Source: Bacteroidetes bacterium MED-G13
GTDB lineage: Bacteria > Bacteroidota > Bacteroidia > Flavobacteriales > Flavobacteriaceae
DNA length: 64,000 nt
Assembly: GCA_002457735.1 (NCBI GenBank)
Contig: NTKO01000002.1
Span: 1-64,000 of the forward strand
Direction: 5' to 3'
The notes under the pieces were generated by a model. It did not search any database and was not told the origin of the DNA. It saw nothing but the letters and a program-made list of their open reading frames with translations. The translations under genes were made by a program, and so were the position numbers. Below, in pieces: positions 18,081 through 27,935 of this stretch (position 1 is the first letter of the stretch; every line of letters begins with the position of its first letter).

Positions 18081-20291
18081 ATGTTGAAAATTATTTATAC
18101 TAAAACTGATGAAGCCCCAGCACTAGCTACTGCTTCGCTCCTTCCAATTTTACAAGCATTTACCAAATCTTCAAAAATTAAGTTTGAAACAAGAGATATA
18201 TCATTGTCTGCAAGGATTTTAGCAACATTTAACGACTTTTTAGGTAGTAAAGTCAAATATGAAAATGATCTAGAATTTTTAAGTAAAGTAGTAAAAGATC
18301 CAAATGCAAATATTATTAAATTACCTAATATTAGCGCATCTATACCGCAGCTAAAAAAGGCAATAATTGAATTGCAATTAAAAGGATATCCACTTCCAGA
18401 CTACCCTGAAAAAGCTACAAATGATAATGAATTAATTATAAAATCAATATATGATAAAATTAAAGGAAGTGCAGTTAACCCGATTCTCAGAGAAGGCAAT
18501 TCAGACAGACGTGTCCCATCAGCAATCAAAAACTACATAAAAACCAACCCACACAAATTGGGTAAATGGGAAAAAAAATCAAAAACTCATGTTTCAACTA
18601 TGAGTAATGGAGATTTTAGAAACAATGAAAAATCTAAAACATCAAAAAAACATGAATTGTTGAATATTTATTTTTATGATCATAATAATAAAAAAACAAT
18701 TCTTAAGGAAAATATTACAGTTCATAAGGGGACAATTATTGATACAAGTTTTTTGAATATTGAAAAACTTCACAAATTTTTTGAAAAACAAATAAAAAAA
18801 TGTGTTGACGAAAAAATCATCTTGTCTTTACATCTAAAAGCATCAATGATGAAAGTTAGTGATCCTATCATTTTTGGACATATGCTAAAGGTTTATTTTA
18901 AAGATTTTATTTCAAACAATAAAAAAATTCTTACAGATTTAAATGTAAATTTTAATAGTGGTCTTTCAATTTTTTATGAAAAAATTGAGTCTCTTGACAA
19001 AAAAGAAAAAAATAAAATTATAAGAGAAATGGAGGATATATTTGTAAATAGTGCTGAAATTGCAATGGTTGATTCTGAAAAAAATATATCAAACTTTCAT
19101 GTACCAAGTGATTTAATTATTGATGCATCTATGCCCGCAATGATAAAAAGTTCAGGAAAAATGTGGAATAGAAATGGAGAGTTAAAAGATACTAATGCTA
19201 TAATTCCAGACAGTACATATGCTTCAATCTATCAAGCAACAATTGATTTTTGCAAGGAAAAAGGTGCATTTAATCCGTCAACAATGGGGACTGTTCAAAA
19301 TGTAGGGTTAATGGCAAAAAAAGCCGAAGAGTATGGGTCTCATGACAAAACATTTGAAATAAAAAAATCTGGACAAATCAAAGTTCAAACAAAAGATGGA
19401 AAAAATATAGCATCACATATTGTAAATAAGGGTGATATCTGGCGAATGTGCCTTGTCAGAAAAGATGCAATTAAAGATTGGATTAAACTTGCAATTTCAA
19501 GAGCAAAACAAACAAATTTCCCAACTATATTCTGGTTAGACAAGAATAGACCACATGATTTAGAAATAATTAAAGTCGTAAAAAAAGAATTGCAAAAAAT
19601 TAACGACTCAATGCTGAATATACAAATTATGAGTCCCTATGATGCAACAGTTTTTACATTAAATAAAGTGAAAGAAGGGAAAAGCGTCATTTCTGTTTCT
19701 GGAAATGTTTTAAGAGACTATTTAACAGATCTATTTCCGATATTAGAGTTGGGGACAAGTGCAAAAATGTTGTCAATTGTACCTCTTATGAATGGAGGGA
19801 AACTATTCGAAACCGGAGCAGGTGGCTCTGCACCAAAACATGTTCAACAACTTTTAAAAGAAAATCATCTTAGATGGGACTCTCTTGGTGAATTTTTAGC
19901 CGTTTCTGTTGCATTAGACGATATCTCCTTAAAAAACCCAAGTGCTAAAATCCTTTCAGTTTGTCTAAATAAAGCAATAGAAGAACTTTTAAAAAATAAT
20001 AAATCTCCTTCAAGAAAAGTTGGCGAAATTGATAATAGAGGTAGCCATTTTTATCTAGCTTTATTTTGGTCAAAATTTTTAAGCGAACAAAATGAAAATA
20101 GAAAAATTAAAATTGAGTTTTCAAAAGTTCATATAGAACTATTGAAAAATGAAAATAAAATAATGAATGAAATTAATTCAAAACAAGGAAAAAGCGTAGA
20201 CTTAAAAGGTTATTATAAAACTGATAATTTTATTATTGATAAAATAATGCGACCCTCTGTCTTTTTAAATAATATCATTGATAACATTTAA
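18081..20291 (+). CDS. icd: NADP-dependent isocitrate dehydrogenase, monomeric type
   Basis: The 736-residue length and N-terminus IIYTKTDEAPALATASLLP identify the monomeric IDH, unrelated in size to the dimeric form. Family blocks include GNSDRRVPSAIKNYIK (substrate site), DASMPAMIKSSGKMW, and LFETGAGGSAPKHVQQ. It converts isocitrate to 2-oxoglutarate with NADPH in the TCA cycle, directly after the step of the aconitase encoded at 55641-57899. Start is ATG, 22 bp after a promoter box. Confidence 0.96.
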   Translation: MLKIIYTKTDEAPALATASLLPILQAFTKSSKIKFETRDISLSARILATFNDFLGSKVKYENDLEFLSKVVKDPNANIIKLPNISASIPQLKKAIIELQLKGYPLPDYPEKATNDNELIIKSIYDKIKGSAVNPILREGNSDRRVPSAIKNYIKTNPHKLGKWEKKSKTHVSTMSNGDFRNNEKSKTSKKHELLNIYFYDHNNKKTILKENITVHKGTIIDTSFLNIEKLHKFFEKQIKKCVDEKIILSLHLKASMMKVSDPIIFGHMLKVYFKDFISNNKKILTDLNVNFNSGLSIFYEKIESLDKKEKNKIIREMEDIFVNSAEIAMVDSEKNISNFHVPSDLIIDASMPAMIKSSGKMWNRNGELKDTNAIIPDSTYASIYQATIDFCKEKGAFNPSTMGTVQNVGLMAKKAEEYGSHDKTFEIKKSGQIKVQTKDGKNIASHIVNKGDIWRMCLVRKDAIKDWIKLAISRAKQTNFPTIFWLDKNRPHDLEIIKVVKKELQKINDSMLNIQIMSPYDATVFTLNKVKEGKSVISVSGNVLRDYLTDLFPILELGTSAKMLSIVPLMNGGKLFETGAGGSAPKHVQQLLKENHLRWDSLGEFLAVSVALDDISLKNPSAKILSVCLNKAIEELLKNNKSPSRKVGEIDNRGSHFYLALFWSKFLSEQNENRKIKIEFSKVHIELLKNENKIMNEINSKQGKSVDLKGYYKTDNFIIDKIMRPSVFLNNIIDNI

Positions 20292-20305
20292 AATATTTTT
20301 AAGCC

Positions 20306-21115
20306 ATCAAAACAACTGAAAAGGAATCCAATTATACTGATATAGAAAAAAAGTCTATTGAGAATATTATAAGTGAAATTAATAACGAAGATAGTACTGT
20401 AGCAATCTCTGTTAGAAAATGTTTTCCCCAGATAAATCTACTAATTAAAAAGGTGTTTGAAATCTTAAAAAAAGATGGAAGATTATTTTACATTGGTTCT
20501 GGAACGAGCGGAAGACTAGGTATTCTAGATGCATCGGAATGTCTACCAACCTTTGGAATTGAAAATAAAATTATTGGTTTGATTGCTGGTGGGGATATAG
20601 CTATCAGAAAATCACAAGAGCATGCAGAGGATTCGATGACTAACGCATGGAAGGATTTACTAGGATATAATTTAGATCAAAATGATATGGTCGTAGGTAT
20701 TTCAGCCTCAGGCTCAACTCCTTATGTTTTAGGTGGTCTAATTGATTGTAAGAAAAATGGAATTACTACAGGATGTATAACATGTAATAAAGGGACAAAA
20801 ATATCACAATACTCTGATTTTCCTATAGAAGTAATAGTTGGGCCAGAATATATTTCTGGAAGTTCAAGAATGAAAGCTGGAACGGCTCAAAAAATGATTC
20901 TTAATATGATTTCAAGCACAGTTATGATTAAACTAGGAAGAATTTTAGATAATAAGATGATTGATATGAAATTGTCAAATAATAAACTTTATGATAGAGC
21001 AATAAGGATAGTAGAAACAATACTCAGTATTGATAAAGATTCTGCAAAAGATTTAATTTATAAGTACAAAAACATAAGATTAGCCATAAAAAATTACAAA
21101 TCAAATGATAAGTAA
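20306..21115 (+). CDS. murQ: N-acetylmuramic acid 6-phosphate etherase MurQ, apparent ATC start
   Basis: MurQ cleaves the lactyl ether of MurNAc-6-phosphate in cell-wall recycling. The SIS-domain signature IGSGTSGRLGILDASECLP and SGSSRMKAGTAQK are clear. The track begins at a GTG (20453), but conserved sequence extends 49 codons upstream (KTTEKESNYTDIEKKS), matching the usual MurQ start. The frame has a stop at 20300, then only GCC and ATC before that sequence, so the initiator is apparently ATC at 20306. With it the protein is 269 residues, normal for the short form. It overlaps the DUF6095 gene by 11 bp. Confidence 0.9.
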   Translation: MKTTEKESNYTDIEKKSIENIISEINNEDSTVAISVRKCFPQINLLIKKVFEILKKDGRLFYIGSGTSGRLGILDASECLPTFGIENKIIGLIAGGDIAIRKSQEHAEDSMTNAWKDLLGYNLDQNDMVVGISASGSTPYVLGGLIDCKKNGITTGCITCNKGTKISQYSDFPIEVIVGPEYISGSSRMKAGTAQKMILNMISSTVMIKLGRILDNKMIDMKLSNNKLYDRAIRIVETILSIDKDSAKDLIYKYKNIRLAIKNYKSNDK

Positions 21116-21308
21116 AAATTTTTCTAAAAATATTAAGCTTTTATTAATGTCTTTCATACCCATTTTTATTGGCCCCGTTTTTATACATTTGGGAGGAATA
21201 AATGACTCTATTTTTCTTATTGTATTGGGAATTTCTTTTTGTATAATTGCGATATCAATAATATTTACTTCAATATTTAGGATAATAAATGAACTTTTTA
21301 AAAAATGA
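21105..21308 (+). CDS. DUF6095 small membrane protein
   Basis: A 67-residue protein with two hydrophobic segments (about residues 11-28 and 35-58) separated by HLGGINDS. It resembles the flavobacterial DUF6095 family, whose gene usually follows murQ, as here (11-bp overlap). Function is unknown; an inner-membrane location is likely. The minus-strand frame 21101-21325 over the same bases is its shadow. Confidence 0.75.
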   Translation: MISKNFSKNIKLLLMSFIPIFIGPVFIHLGGINDSIFLIVLGISFCIIAISIIFTSIFRIINELFKK

Positions 21309-21337
21309 TTCCTAATTTTAAACATTAATTTATTTAA

Positions 21338-23269
21338 ATGATAAGTATTAGCTTAAATGATGGGTCGATAAAGGAATTTCCCAAAGGATCTTTAGCAATA
21401 GAAATTGCGAAAAACATTAGTGAGGGATTTGCGAGAAATGTTATTTCAGCTAGCTTTAATAATCAAACTATTGAAATAAATAGTAAAATAAATGATGACG
21501 GTAAGTTAGAATTTTACACATGGGATGATGATCTCGGAAAGAAGGCATTTTGGCATTCTACATCACATGTAATGGCACAATCCATAAAAGAGTTATTCCC
21601 TGATTCTAAACTTACAATCGGTCCAGCTATTAATAACGGATTTTATTATGATATAGATCTTAATGATCAAAAAATTTCAGAGTCTGATTTTGAAAAAATT
21701 GAAGCAAGAATGTTACATATATGTAGAGAAAAACATGATTTTACAATCAGATCCGTTCCAAAAAAAGATGCTATAAAATTCTATGAAAATGAAAATAATA
21801 AATATAAAGTTGAACTGATTGAAGATCTAAAAGACGGAGAAATTACATTTTGTGATCATTCAAACTTTACTGACTTATGTAAAGGGGGGCATATTCCAAA
21901 TACATCGATAATCAAGGCTGTTAAAATATTGAATATTTCAGGTGCCTTTTGGAGAGCAAATCAAAATAACAAACAATTGACAAGGGTATACGGAATATCA
22001 TTTCCAAAACAAAAATTATTAAATGAGTATTTAGAAAATATTGAGAAAGCTAAACAAAGAGATCACAGAAAAATTGGGAAAAGACTTAAACTTTTTTCTT
22101 TTTCAAATAAGGTAGGTCTAGGATTACCTTTATGGCATCCAAAAGGAGTTGATTTGAGAGAAAGGTTAGTTAATTTCTTGAAAAAAGCTCAAAAAAAAGC
22201 AGGCTACCAAACAGTAATTACACCTCATATCGGTAACAAAGAACTCTATATTACATCTGGTCATTATGAAAAATATGGAGAGGACAGTTTCCATCCAATA
22301 AAAACACCAAAAGAAAACGAAGAATTCTTTTTGAAACCAATGAATTGCCCCCATCACTGTGAAATCTATAATTCAGAAAAGTTTAGCTATAAAGATTTAC
22401 CAATTAGATATGCTGAGTTTGGTACGGTATACAGATATGAACAAAGTGGTGAACTACACGGATTAACTAGAGTAAGAGGTTTTACACAGGATGATGCACA
22501 TATATTTTGTACAGAAGAACAATTAGAAGAAGAATTTAAAAATGTAATAGATCTAACACTTTATGTATTTAAATCTTTGGGCTTAAATGATTATAGCGCT
22601 CAAATTTCCATAAGAGACCCAAAAGATATGCACAAATATATTGGGAGCATTGATGCTTGGGAAAAATCTGAAAAAGCAATAATTAAATCTGTTAAAGAAA
22701 AAAAATTAGATTATAAAATTGTTGAGGGTGAAGCAGCATTTTATGGACCTAAACTTGATTTCATGGTTAGTGATGCATTAGGTAGAAAGTGGCAACTTGG
22801 TACAATTCAAGTTGACTATAATTTACCTGAAAGATTTAACTTAACATATATAGATAAAAATAATAATTCTGTAAAACCGGTGATGATTCATAGGGCTCCA
22901 TTTGGAAGTTTAGAGAGATTTATAGCAATTTTACTAGAAAATACTGCTGGAAATTTACCCTTATGGTTAACTCCAAATCAATTTATTATTTTACCAATCA
23001 GTGACAAATATGAAAAATACTGTCAAAATGTTTTAAATTTGTTAGAAAATAACGAAATTCGCGGCCTGCTTGATAGCAGAAGCGAGACTATAGGGAAAAA
23101 AATCAGAGATGCTGAACTTGACAAAATCCCTTTCATGATTGTAATAGGAGAACAAGAATTAGACAAAAATGAAATTTCCCTAAGAAGTCAAGGTGGAAAA
23201 GATTATGGTAAAATGAAAATCAATGATTTTGTCAAGATCATAAAAGATAAAATTAAAATAGAAGTTTAA
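21338..23269 (+). CDS. thrS: Threonyl-tRNA synthetase
   Basis: A full-length 643-residue class II synthetase. Order: TGS domain (residues 1-60), editing domain with HSTSHVMAQ and the later CKGGHIPNT metal site, catalytic core with LKPMNCPHHCEIY, YRYEQSGELHGLTRVRGFTQDDAHIFC and IHRAPFGSLERF, and a C-terminal anticodon domain. It charges tRNA-Thr and edits serine. It heads the classic thrS-infC-rpmI-rplT translation operon. Confidence 0.98.
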   Translation: MISISLNDGSIKEFPKGSLAIEIAKNISEGFARNVISASFNNQTIEINSKINDDGKLEFYTWDDDLGKKAFWHSTSHVMAQSIKELFPDSKLTIGPAINNGFYYDIDLNDQKISESDFEKIEARMLHICREKHDFTIRSVPKKDAIKFYENENNKYKVELIEDLKDGEITFCDHSNFTDLCKGGHIPNTSIIKAVKILNISGAFWRANQNNKQLTRVYGISFPKQKLLNEYLENIEKAKQRDHRKIGKRLKLFSFSNKVGLGLPLWHPKGVDLRERLVNFLKKAQKKAGYQTVITPHIGNKELYITSGHYEKYGEDSFHPIKTPKENEEFFLKPMNCPHHCEIYNSEKFSYKDLPIRYAEFGTVYRYEQSGELHGLTRVRGFTQDDAHIFCTEEQLEEEFKNVIDLTLYVFKSLGLNDYSAQISIRDPKDMHKYIGSIDAWEKSEKAIIKSVKEKKLDYKIVEGEAAFYGPKLDFMVSDALGRKWQLGTIQVDYNLPERFNLTYIDKNNNSVKPVMIHRAPFGSLERFIAILLENTAGNLPLWLTPNQFIILPISDKYEKYCQNVLNLLENNEIRGLLDSRSETIGKKIRDAELDKIPFMIVIGEQELDKNEISLRSQGGKDYGKMKINDFVKIIKDKIKIEV

Positions 23270-23284
23270 CTTAAATTATTAATT

Positions 23285-23845
23285 ATAGCTATAAGAAGAA
23301 GACGAGGGGGAAGGAGACCCTGGAGGATAATAAAGAAAAATCCTCATAAAATAAATTCTGAAATTGAATCTAATGAGGTTAGATTGGTCGGGGATAACGT
23401 AGATATTGGAGTTTATCCACTAAATAAAGCTCAAGATATTGCAAATAATCTAGATATGGATCTTGTTGAAATTTCTCCAAATGCATCTCCTCCTGTTTGT
23501 AAAGTTTTAGATTATAAGAAATTCTTATATGAACAGAAAAAAAGAGAAAAACAGCTCAAATCTAAATCCACAAAGGTAATTGTTAAAGAAATTAGATTTG
23601 GTCCGCAAACAGATGAACATGATTATGAATTTAAGAAGAAACATGCTGAAAAGTTTTTAAAAGATGGAGCAAAACTTAAGGCATTTGTATTTTTTAAAGG
23701 AAGGTCAATAATTTATAAAGATCAAGGAGAAATTCTTTTGTTAAAATTAGCTCAGGATCTTGAGAGTTTGGGAAAAGTTGAGCAACTTCCAAAATTAGAA
23801 AGTAAAAAAATGATTATGATAATGTCTCCAAAAAAAATTAAATAA
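23285..23845 (+). CDS. infC: Translation initiation factor IF-3, non-ATG start (ATA or ATT)
   Basis: IF-3 checks start-codon pairing on the 30S subunit. The track starts at 23384 (GTC-adjacent MVGDN..), but the frame reads on upstream as [26 protein letters not shown], the usual basic N-terminus (homologs start MAIR). The only candidates after the thrS stop at 23267 are ATT (23282) and ATA (23285); I use ATA because Ala-Ile-Arg follows. Either gives about 186 residues. Motifs [33 protein letters not shown] and [13 protein letters not shown] are typical. In E. coli infC starts with AUU so that IF-3 represses its own synthesis; the same logic probably holds here. Confidence 0.92.
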   Translation: MAIRRRRGGRRPWRIIKKNPHKINSEIESNEVRLVGDNVDIGVYPLNKAQDIANNLDMDLVEISPNASPPVCKVLDYKKFLYEQKKREKQLKSKSTKVIVKEIRFGPQTDEHDYEFKKKHAEKFLKDGAKLKAFVFFKGRSIIYKDQGEILLLKLAQDLESLGKVEQLPKLESKKMIMIMSPKKIK

Positions 23846-23847
23846 TT

Positions 23848-24045
23848 ATGCCTAAAATGAAAACAAAGTCCAGCGCTAAAAAAAGGTTTAAAGTAACTGG
23901 AACAGGGAAAATAAAAAGAAAGCATGCTTTCAAAAATCATATCCTAACAAAGAAATCAAAAAAAAGAAAATTAGCTTTGACACATTCCACATTAGTACAC
24001 TCTAGTGATATGAATAGTGTAAAAGAACAGTTAAGATTAAAATAA
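23848..24045 (+). CDS. rpmI: 50S ribosomal protein L35
   Basis: A 65-residue very basic protein starting [30 protein letters not shown], the L35 signature. It starts 2 bp after infC and precedes rplT, as in most bacteria. Confidence 0.97.
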   Translation: MPKMKTKSSAKKRFKVTGTGKIKRKHAFKNHILTKKSKKRKLALTHSTLVHSSDMNSVKEQLRLK

Positions 24046-24110
24046 AGGTAAAAAAACCGTAAATATAGGTAAGAAGAGTTTTGTTACCACCTAATTTAAA
24101 ATTATAAAAA
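24046..24110 (+). promoter_or_regulatory. Possible L20-responsive leader between rpmI and rplT
   Basis: The 65-bp gap is long for this compact operon. It can fold as GGTAA (24068) with TTACC (24084), or alternatively TAGGT (24066) with ACCTA (24089); the two exclude each other. L20 represses its operon through RNA mimics in other bacteria, so this may be a small control element. The evidence is structural only and weak. Confidence 0.25.
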
Positions 24111-24455
24111 ATGCCAAGATCAGTAAATTCAGTAGCTAAAAGAGCCAGAAGAAAAAAAATATTAAAACAAGCAAAAGGATATTTTGGGCGTAGAAAAAAT
24201 GTATGGACCGTTGCAAAAAATGCAGTTGAAAAAGGACTTCAGTACGCCTACAGAGACAGAAGAGTTAAAAAAAGGAGCTTTAGATCATTGTGGATAATCA
24301 GAATAAATGCTGCATGCAGAATGTATGATATAAGCTATTCAGAGTTCATTAATAAACTTAAATCAAGTAAAATTGATATTAATAGAAAGGTGCTTGCGGA
24401 CCTGGCTGTTAATAATCCTGATGAGTTTAAAAAAATTGTTGAAAAAGTAAAATAA
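24111..24455 (+). CDS. rplT: 50S ribosomal protein L20
   Basis: A 114-residue basic protein with [49 protein letters not shown] and [10 protein letters not shown], all classic L20. It is essential for early 50S assembly and often represses its own operon. Its end is 3 bp from the end of the convergent dnaB. Confidence 0.98.
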   Translation: MPRSVNSVAKRARRKKILKQAKGYFGRRKNVWTVAKNAVEKGLQYAYRDRRVKKRSFRSLWIIRINAACRMYDISYSEFINKLKSSKIDINRKVLADLAVNNPDEFKKIVEKVK

Positions 24456-24458
24456 TTT

Positions 24459-25952
24459 TTAGAAAGGTAAGTCTTCTTCGTTTTGTTCATTTTCCTTGAA
24501 AGTATCGTCGTTTGCCGCTGCATTCATCTTTGAATGAAATTCATAAGGGGATTCAAAATTATCTAAGTCTTCAAACTTTCCTAAACTAGGGATAAATCTT
24601 ATCCTAATATTTTCAAGACCACCATTTCTATGTTTTGAAACAATAAATTCGGCTTCTCCCTCTGTTGAGGATCTATCATTATCATCCCAAGTATCAATTT
24701 TATAATATTCAGGTCTATAAATAAAAGAAACTATATCAGCATCTTGTTCAATTGCACCGGATTCCCTTAAATCTGAAAGCAAAGGTCTTTTAGATGTTCT
24801 ACCCTCAACCAATCTTGACAATTGAGACAAAGCAATTACAGGGATACTAAGCTCTTTTGCTAATGCCTTTAAATTCCTTGAAATAGTTGAAATTTCTTGT
24901 TCACGATTTCCAATTTTCATGTTACCACCAGCAGTCATTAGCTGTAAATAGTCAACAATTATAATCTTAACATCTTTTTGTGAAACTAATCTTCTGGCTT
25001 TGGCTCGAAGATCAAAAATAGATAAAGATGGGGTGTCATCAATATATAATGGAGCTTTCTCTAAATTTTTTACTCTGATGTTAAGTTGCTCCCATTCATG
25101 TTTTTCAAGTTTTCCAGTCCTTAATTTATTTGAATCAAGACCCGTCTCAGAGGATATCATTCTTGTAATTAACTGAATTGAAGACATCTCTAATGAAAAA
25201 AATGCTAATGGAATTTTATTTTCAATAGCAATATTTGAAGCCATTGATAAAGCTAAAGCTGTTTTACCCATACCAGGCCTAGCAGCAATGATTACAAGAT
25301 CACTCTGTTGCCAGCCAGCTGTAAGCTTATCAATTTTATTAAAACCAGAGGGAATTCCACTTAAACCTTTTTTATTTGAAATTGATTCAATTTTGTTTTT
25401 TGCTTGAATAACCAAGCTTTGTGCAGTTTCTGATGATTTCTTAATATTTCCTTGTGTTACATCATAGAGCTTGGATTCAGCATTATCTAACAAATCAAAT
25501 ACATCCTTTGATTCGTCATAGGAATCAGAGATTATTTCATTGGAAATTTTAATTAAACTTCTTTGTATAAACTTTTGTAGAATAATTCTGGCATGAAACT
25601 CAATATGTGCAGAAGATGATACCTTTTGGGTTAAGGATATCAAATAAAAATCACCACCAACTTTTTCATGTGTGCTATCTTTCTTGAGCTGATTAGAAAC
25701 GGTTAATAAATCAATAGGTTCACTTCTTTGAAAAAGCTTAAATATAGCATCAAATATATTTTGATGAACTTCTTTGTAAAAGGATTCAGGTGTCAAAATA
25801 TCAATAACCTCGTCAACTCCTTTTTTATCAATCATCATGGCACCTAAAACAACTTCCTCAAGATCAATAGCCTGGGGAGGTAATTTACCTTTTTCTAGGT
25901 TAATTATAGTAGCAGGATCAAATCTAAGGTCTTTGTAGGATGGTTGTTTCAT
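24459..25952 (-). CDS. dnaB: Replicative DNA helicase DnaB
   Basis: A 497-residue hexameric helicase of the replication fork. The N-terminal helical domain starts PPQAIDLEEVVLGAMM; the RecA-like domain has GIPSGFNKIDKLTAGW, Walker A AARPGMGKTALA, Walker B IIIVDYLQLM, LSQLSR, and the arginine-finger region DLRESGAIEQDADIV. No intein is present. The C-terminus has a short acidic tail ending in EEDLPF. Confidence 0.98.
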   Translation of the reverse strand: MKQPSYKDLRFDPATIINLEKGKLPPQAIDLEEVVLGAMMIDKKGVDEVIDILTPESFYKEVHQNIFDAIFKLFQRSEPIDLLTVSNQLKKDSTHEKVGGDFYLISLTQKVSSSAHIEFHARIILQKFIQRSLIKISNEIISDSYDESKDVFDLLDNAESKLYDVTQGNIKKSSETAQSLVIQAKNKIESISNKKGLSGIPSGFNKIDKLTAGWQQSDLVIIAARPGMGKTALALSMASNIAIENKIPLAFFSLEMSSIQLITRMISSETGLDSNKLRTGKLEKHEWEQLNIRVKNLEKAPLYIDDTPSLSIFDLRAKARRLVSQKDVKIIIVDYLQLMTAGGNMKIGNREQEISTISRNLKALAKELSIPVIALSQLSRLVEGRTSKRPLLSDLRESGAIEQDADIVSFIYRPEYYKIDTWDDNDRSSTEGEAEFIVSKHRNGGLENIRIRFIPSLGKFEDLDNFESPYEFHSKMNAAANDDTFKENEQNEEDLPF

Positions 25953-26009
25953 GTCATCTAAAATAAATAATATGATTTAATTTTAATACAATTTAAAATC
26001 TAATTAATC

Positions 26010-26051
26010 AACATAAAAAATGTTAATAACAACACAAAAAATGTTAATAGC
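26010..26051. repeat. Tandem 21-bp direct repeat upstream of dnaB
   Basis: Two adjacent copies, AACATAAAAAATGTTAATAAC and AACACAAAAAATGTTAATAGC, differ at two positions. The first copy is also an inverted repeat (AACAT, ATGTT). The pair lies between the accA stop and the dnaB start, both on the minus strand. The 21-bp period is about two helical turns, so the copies face the same side of DNA, which suits a protein-binding site. Confidence 0.65.
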
Positions 26052-26057
26052 TTGAGA

Positions 26058-27011
26058 TTAATTATGATAAACTCCCATTTGTGAATATTTTTGCATTCTA
26101 TTGGAAATTAATTTTTCTTTAGAGTATGATGATAATTCGGAGTAAGACTTTATTATGTTTGTCTTCACTAATTCAAAAGTTTTGTGCTTGTCTCTATGCG
26201 CTCCACCAACTGGCTCCTTAATAATTTTATCTACTAAATTCATTCTTTTCATATCTTTTGCTGTCAACTTTAATGCCTCAGCAGCTTTTTCTTTGAACTC
26301 CCAACTTCTCCATAATATTGATGAACACGATTCAGGTGAAATAACCGAATACCAGGTGTTTTCTAGCATTAAAACAACATCTCCAACTCCAATTCCCAAA
26401 GCACCTCCTGAGGCACCTTCTCCTATAATCACAGTTATTATGGGAACAGTTAATCTTGTCATTTCAAAAATATTTCTTGCAATTGCTTCACCTTGACCTC
26501 TTTCCTCAGCTTCAAGGCCTGGGTATGCGCCAGGAGTATCGATTAAGGTAACAACAGGAATATCAAATTTTTCAGCCAATTTCATTAACCTTAATGCCTT
26601 TCTGTATCCCTCAGGATTCGCCATTCCAAAATTCCTATATTGTCGATCCTTGGTATTATGTCCTTTTTGTTGACCTATAAACATAAATGTTTGGTCTTTA
26701 ATTTTACCCAGCCCTCCAACCATTGCTTTATCATCCTTATAATTCCTATCACCATGTAACTCAAGAAAAGTTTCGCCAAAAATTGAATTGATATAATCTA
26801 AAGTATATGGACGATCAGGGTGTCTAGAAATTTGAACCTTTTGCCATGGGCTTAGATCAGAATAGATTTCCTTAATGGTTTGATCTATTTTTTTTTGAAT
26901 CTTAATTTGAGTCTCAGTAACATCAACATCAGATTTATCACCCAACTCAATACAATCTAACAATTGCTTATCTAAATCTTTAATTGGTTCTTCAAAGTCT
27001 AAATAATTCAT
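26058..27011 (-). CDS. accA: Acetyl-CoA carboxylase carboxyltransferase subunit alpha
   Basis: The 317-residue alpha subunit moves carboxyl from biotin to acetyl-CoA to make malonyl-CoA for fatty acids. Typical blocks are [15 protein letters not shown] at the N-terminus, [31 protein letters not shown] and [16 protein letters not shown]. The partner accD and biotin carboxylase are not in this window. Confidence 0.97.
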   Translation of the reverse strand: MNYLDFEEPIKDLDKQLLDCIELGDKSDVDVTETQIKIQKKIDQTIKEIYSDLSPWQKVQISRHPDRPYTLDYINSIFGETFLELHGDRNYKDDKAMVGGLGKIKDQTFMFIGQQKGHNTKDRQYRNFGMANPEGYRKALRLMKLAEKFDIPVVTLIDTPGAYPGLEAEERGQGEAIARNIFEMTRLTVPIITVIIGEGASGGALGIGVGDVVLMLENTWYSVISPESCSSILWRSWEFKEKAAEALKLTAKDMKRMNLVDKIIKEPVGGAHRDKHKTFELVKTNIIKSYSELSSYSKEKLISNRMQKYSQMGVYHN

Positions 27012-27047
27012 ATAAATTATTTGATAATAAAGATAAAAAAGATCTTA

Positions 27048-27935
27048 TTAATTTATCTTTTTATTATATTTTTTTAAATAAAAATTTAAAAAAACTGAGA
27101 ATAATATTAATAGAAGTCCCACATAAAAGTTAAAACTCATTTGTTCGGATTTTCCAAAAATAACTAGGGCTAGGATAATTCCATAGATAGGTTCTAGGTT
27201 ATATGTTATTACAGCAGAGTAAGGAGTAATATAATTAAGTAAGTATACAGCGGCGATAAATGCATAAGCAGTACAAACCACGCCTAATAGAAAAATATAT
27301 AAGTAATTAACTGAAAAAAAACTTTCAATAAATAAATCATCCAATCTCCCTGTAATAATTAAGAAAATAGAAATAAATATCACTCCAAATAGAAATTCAA
27401 AAAATGATATTTTATACGCGTTATCATTTTTGATTAAAAGACCATTTAAAACAGAAAAAATTGAAGCAAAAAAAGCAGAAAATATACCTAAAATTATTCC
27501 TAACGAATAATTAAACTCAGATTTTAAAATTAAAAATATAGCTGCAATCACCAGAAATGATAATAATAATTCATAAGGTATAATTTTACGCTTAAAAAAA
27601 AATGGCTCAATAAAGGATGTAAAAAAAGCAGTTGTTGACATCATTGAAAGTGCTACTGTAACGTTAGAATAATCAATCGACATAAAAAATGTTATCCAAT
27701 GAAGAGATATTATAAAACCAAGAAGGCAATACTTGATAATAAACCGGTATGATGTTTTTAGTTTTTTACCAGTCATGGCACAAAATAATAAAATTACAAT
27801 TAAAGCAATAAACATTCGGTGCCAGACTATTGATACAGCAGAATTTGTAATTAGTTTTCCCAAAATTGCAGTAAATCCAGCAATAAAAACTAGAAAATGA
27901 AGATGAATGTGGTGTTTGATACTATCTTTTTGCAT
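27048..27935 (-). CDS. DMT-superfamily transporter, EamA type
   Basis: From the ATG at 27935 the protein has 295 residues and about ten hydrophobic segments in two similar halves, the mark of EamA-type drug/metabolite exporters. The second half begins near SFFEFLFGVIF. The substrate cannot be told. The track adds ten residues that lie inside lptG; I prefer MQKDSIKHHIHLHFL, which leaves a 14-bp overlap with lptG. Confidence 0.85.
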   Translation of the reverse strand: MQKDSIKHHIHLHFLVFIAGFTAILGKLITNSAVSIVWHRMFIALIVILLFCAMTGKKLKTSYRFIIKYCLLGFIISLHWITFFMSIDYSNVTVALSMMSTTAFFTSFIEPFFFKRKIIPYELLLSFLVIAAIFLILKSEFNYSLGIILGIFSAFFASIFSVLNGLLIKNDNAYKISFFEFLFGVIFISIFLIITGRLDDLFIESFFSVNYLYIFLLGVVCTAYAFIAAVYLLNYITPYSAVITYNLEPIYGIILALVIFGKSEQMSFNFYVGLLLILFSVFLNFYLKKYNKKIN

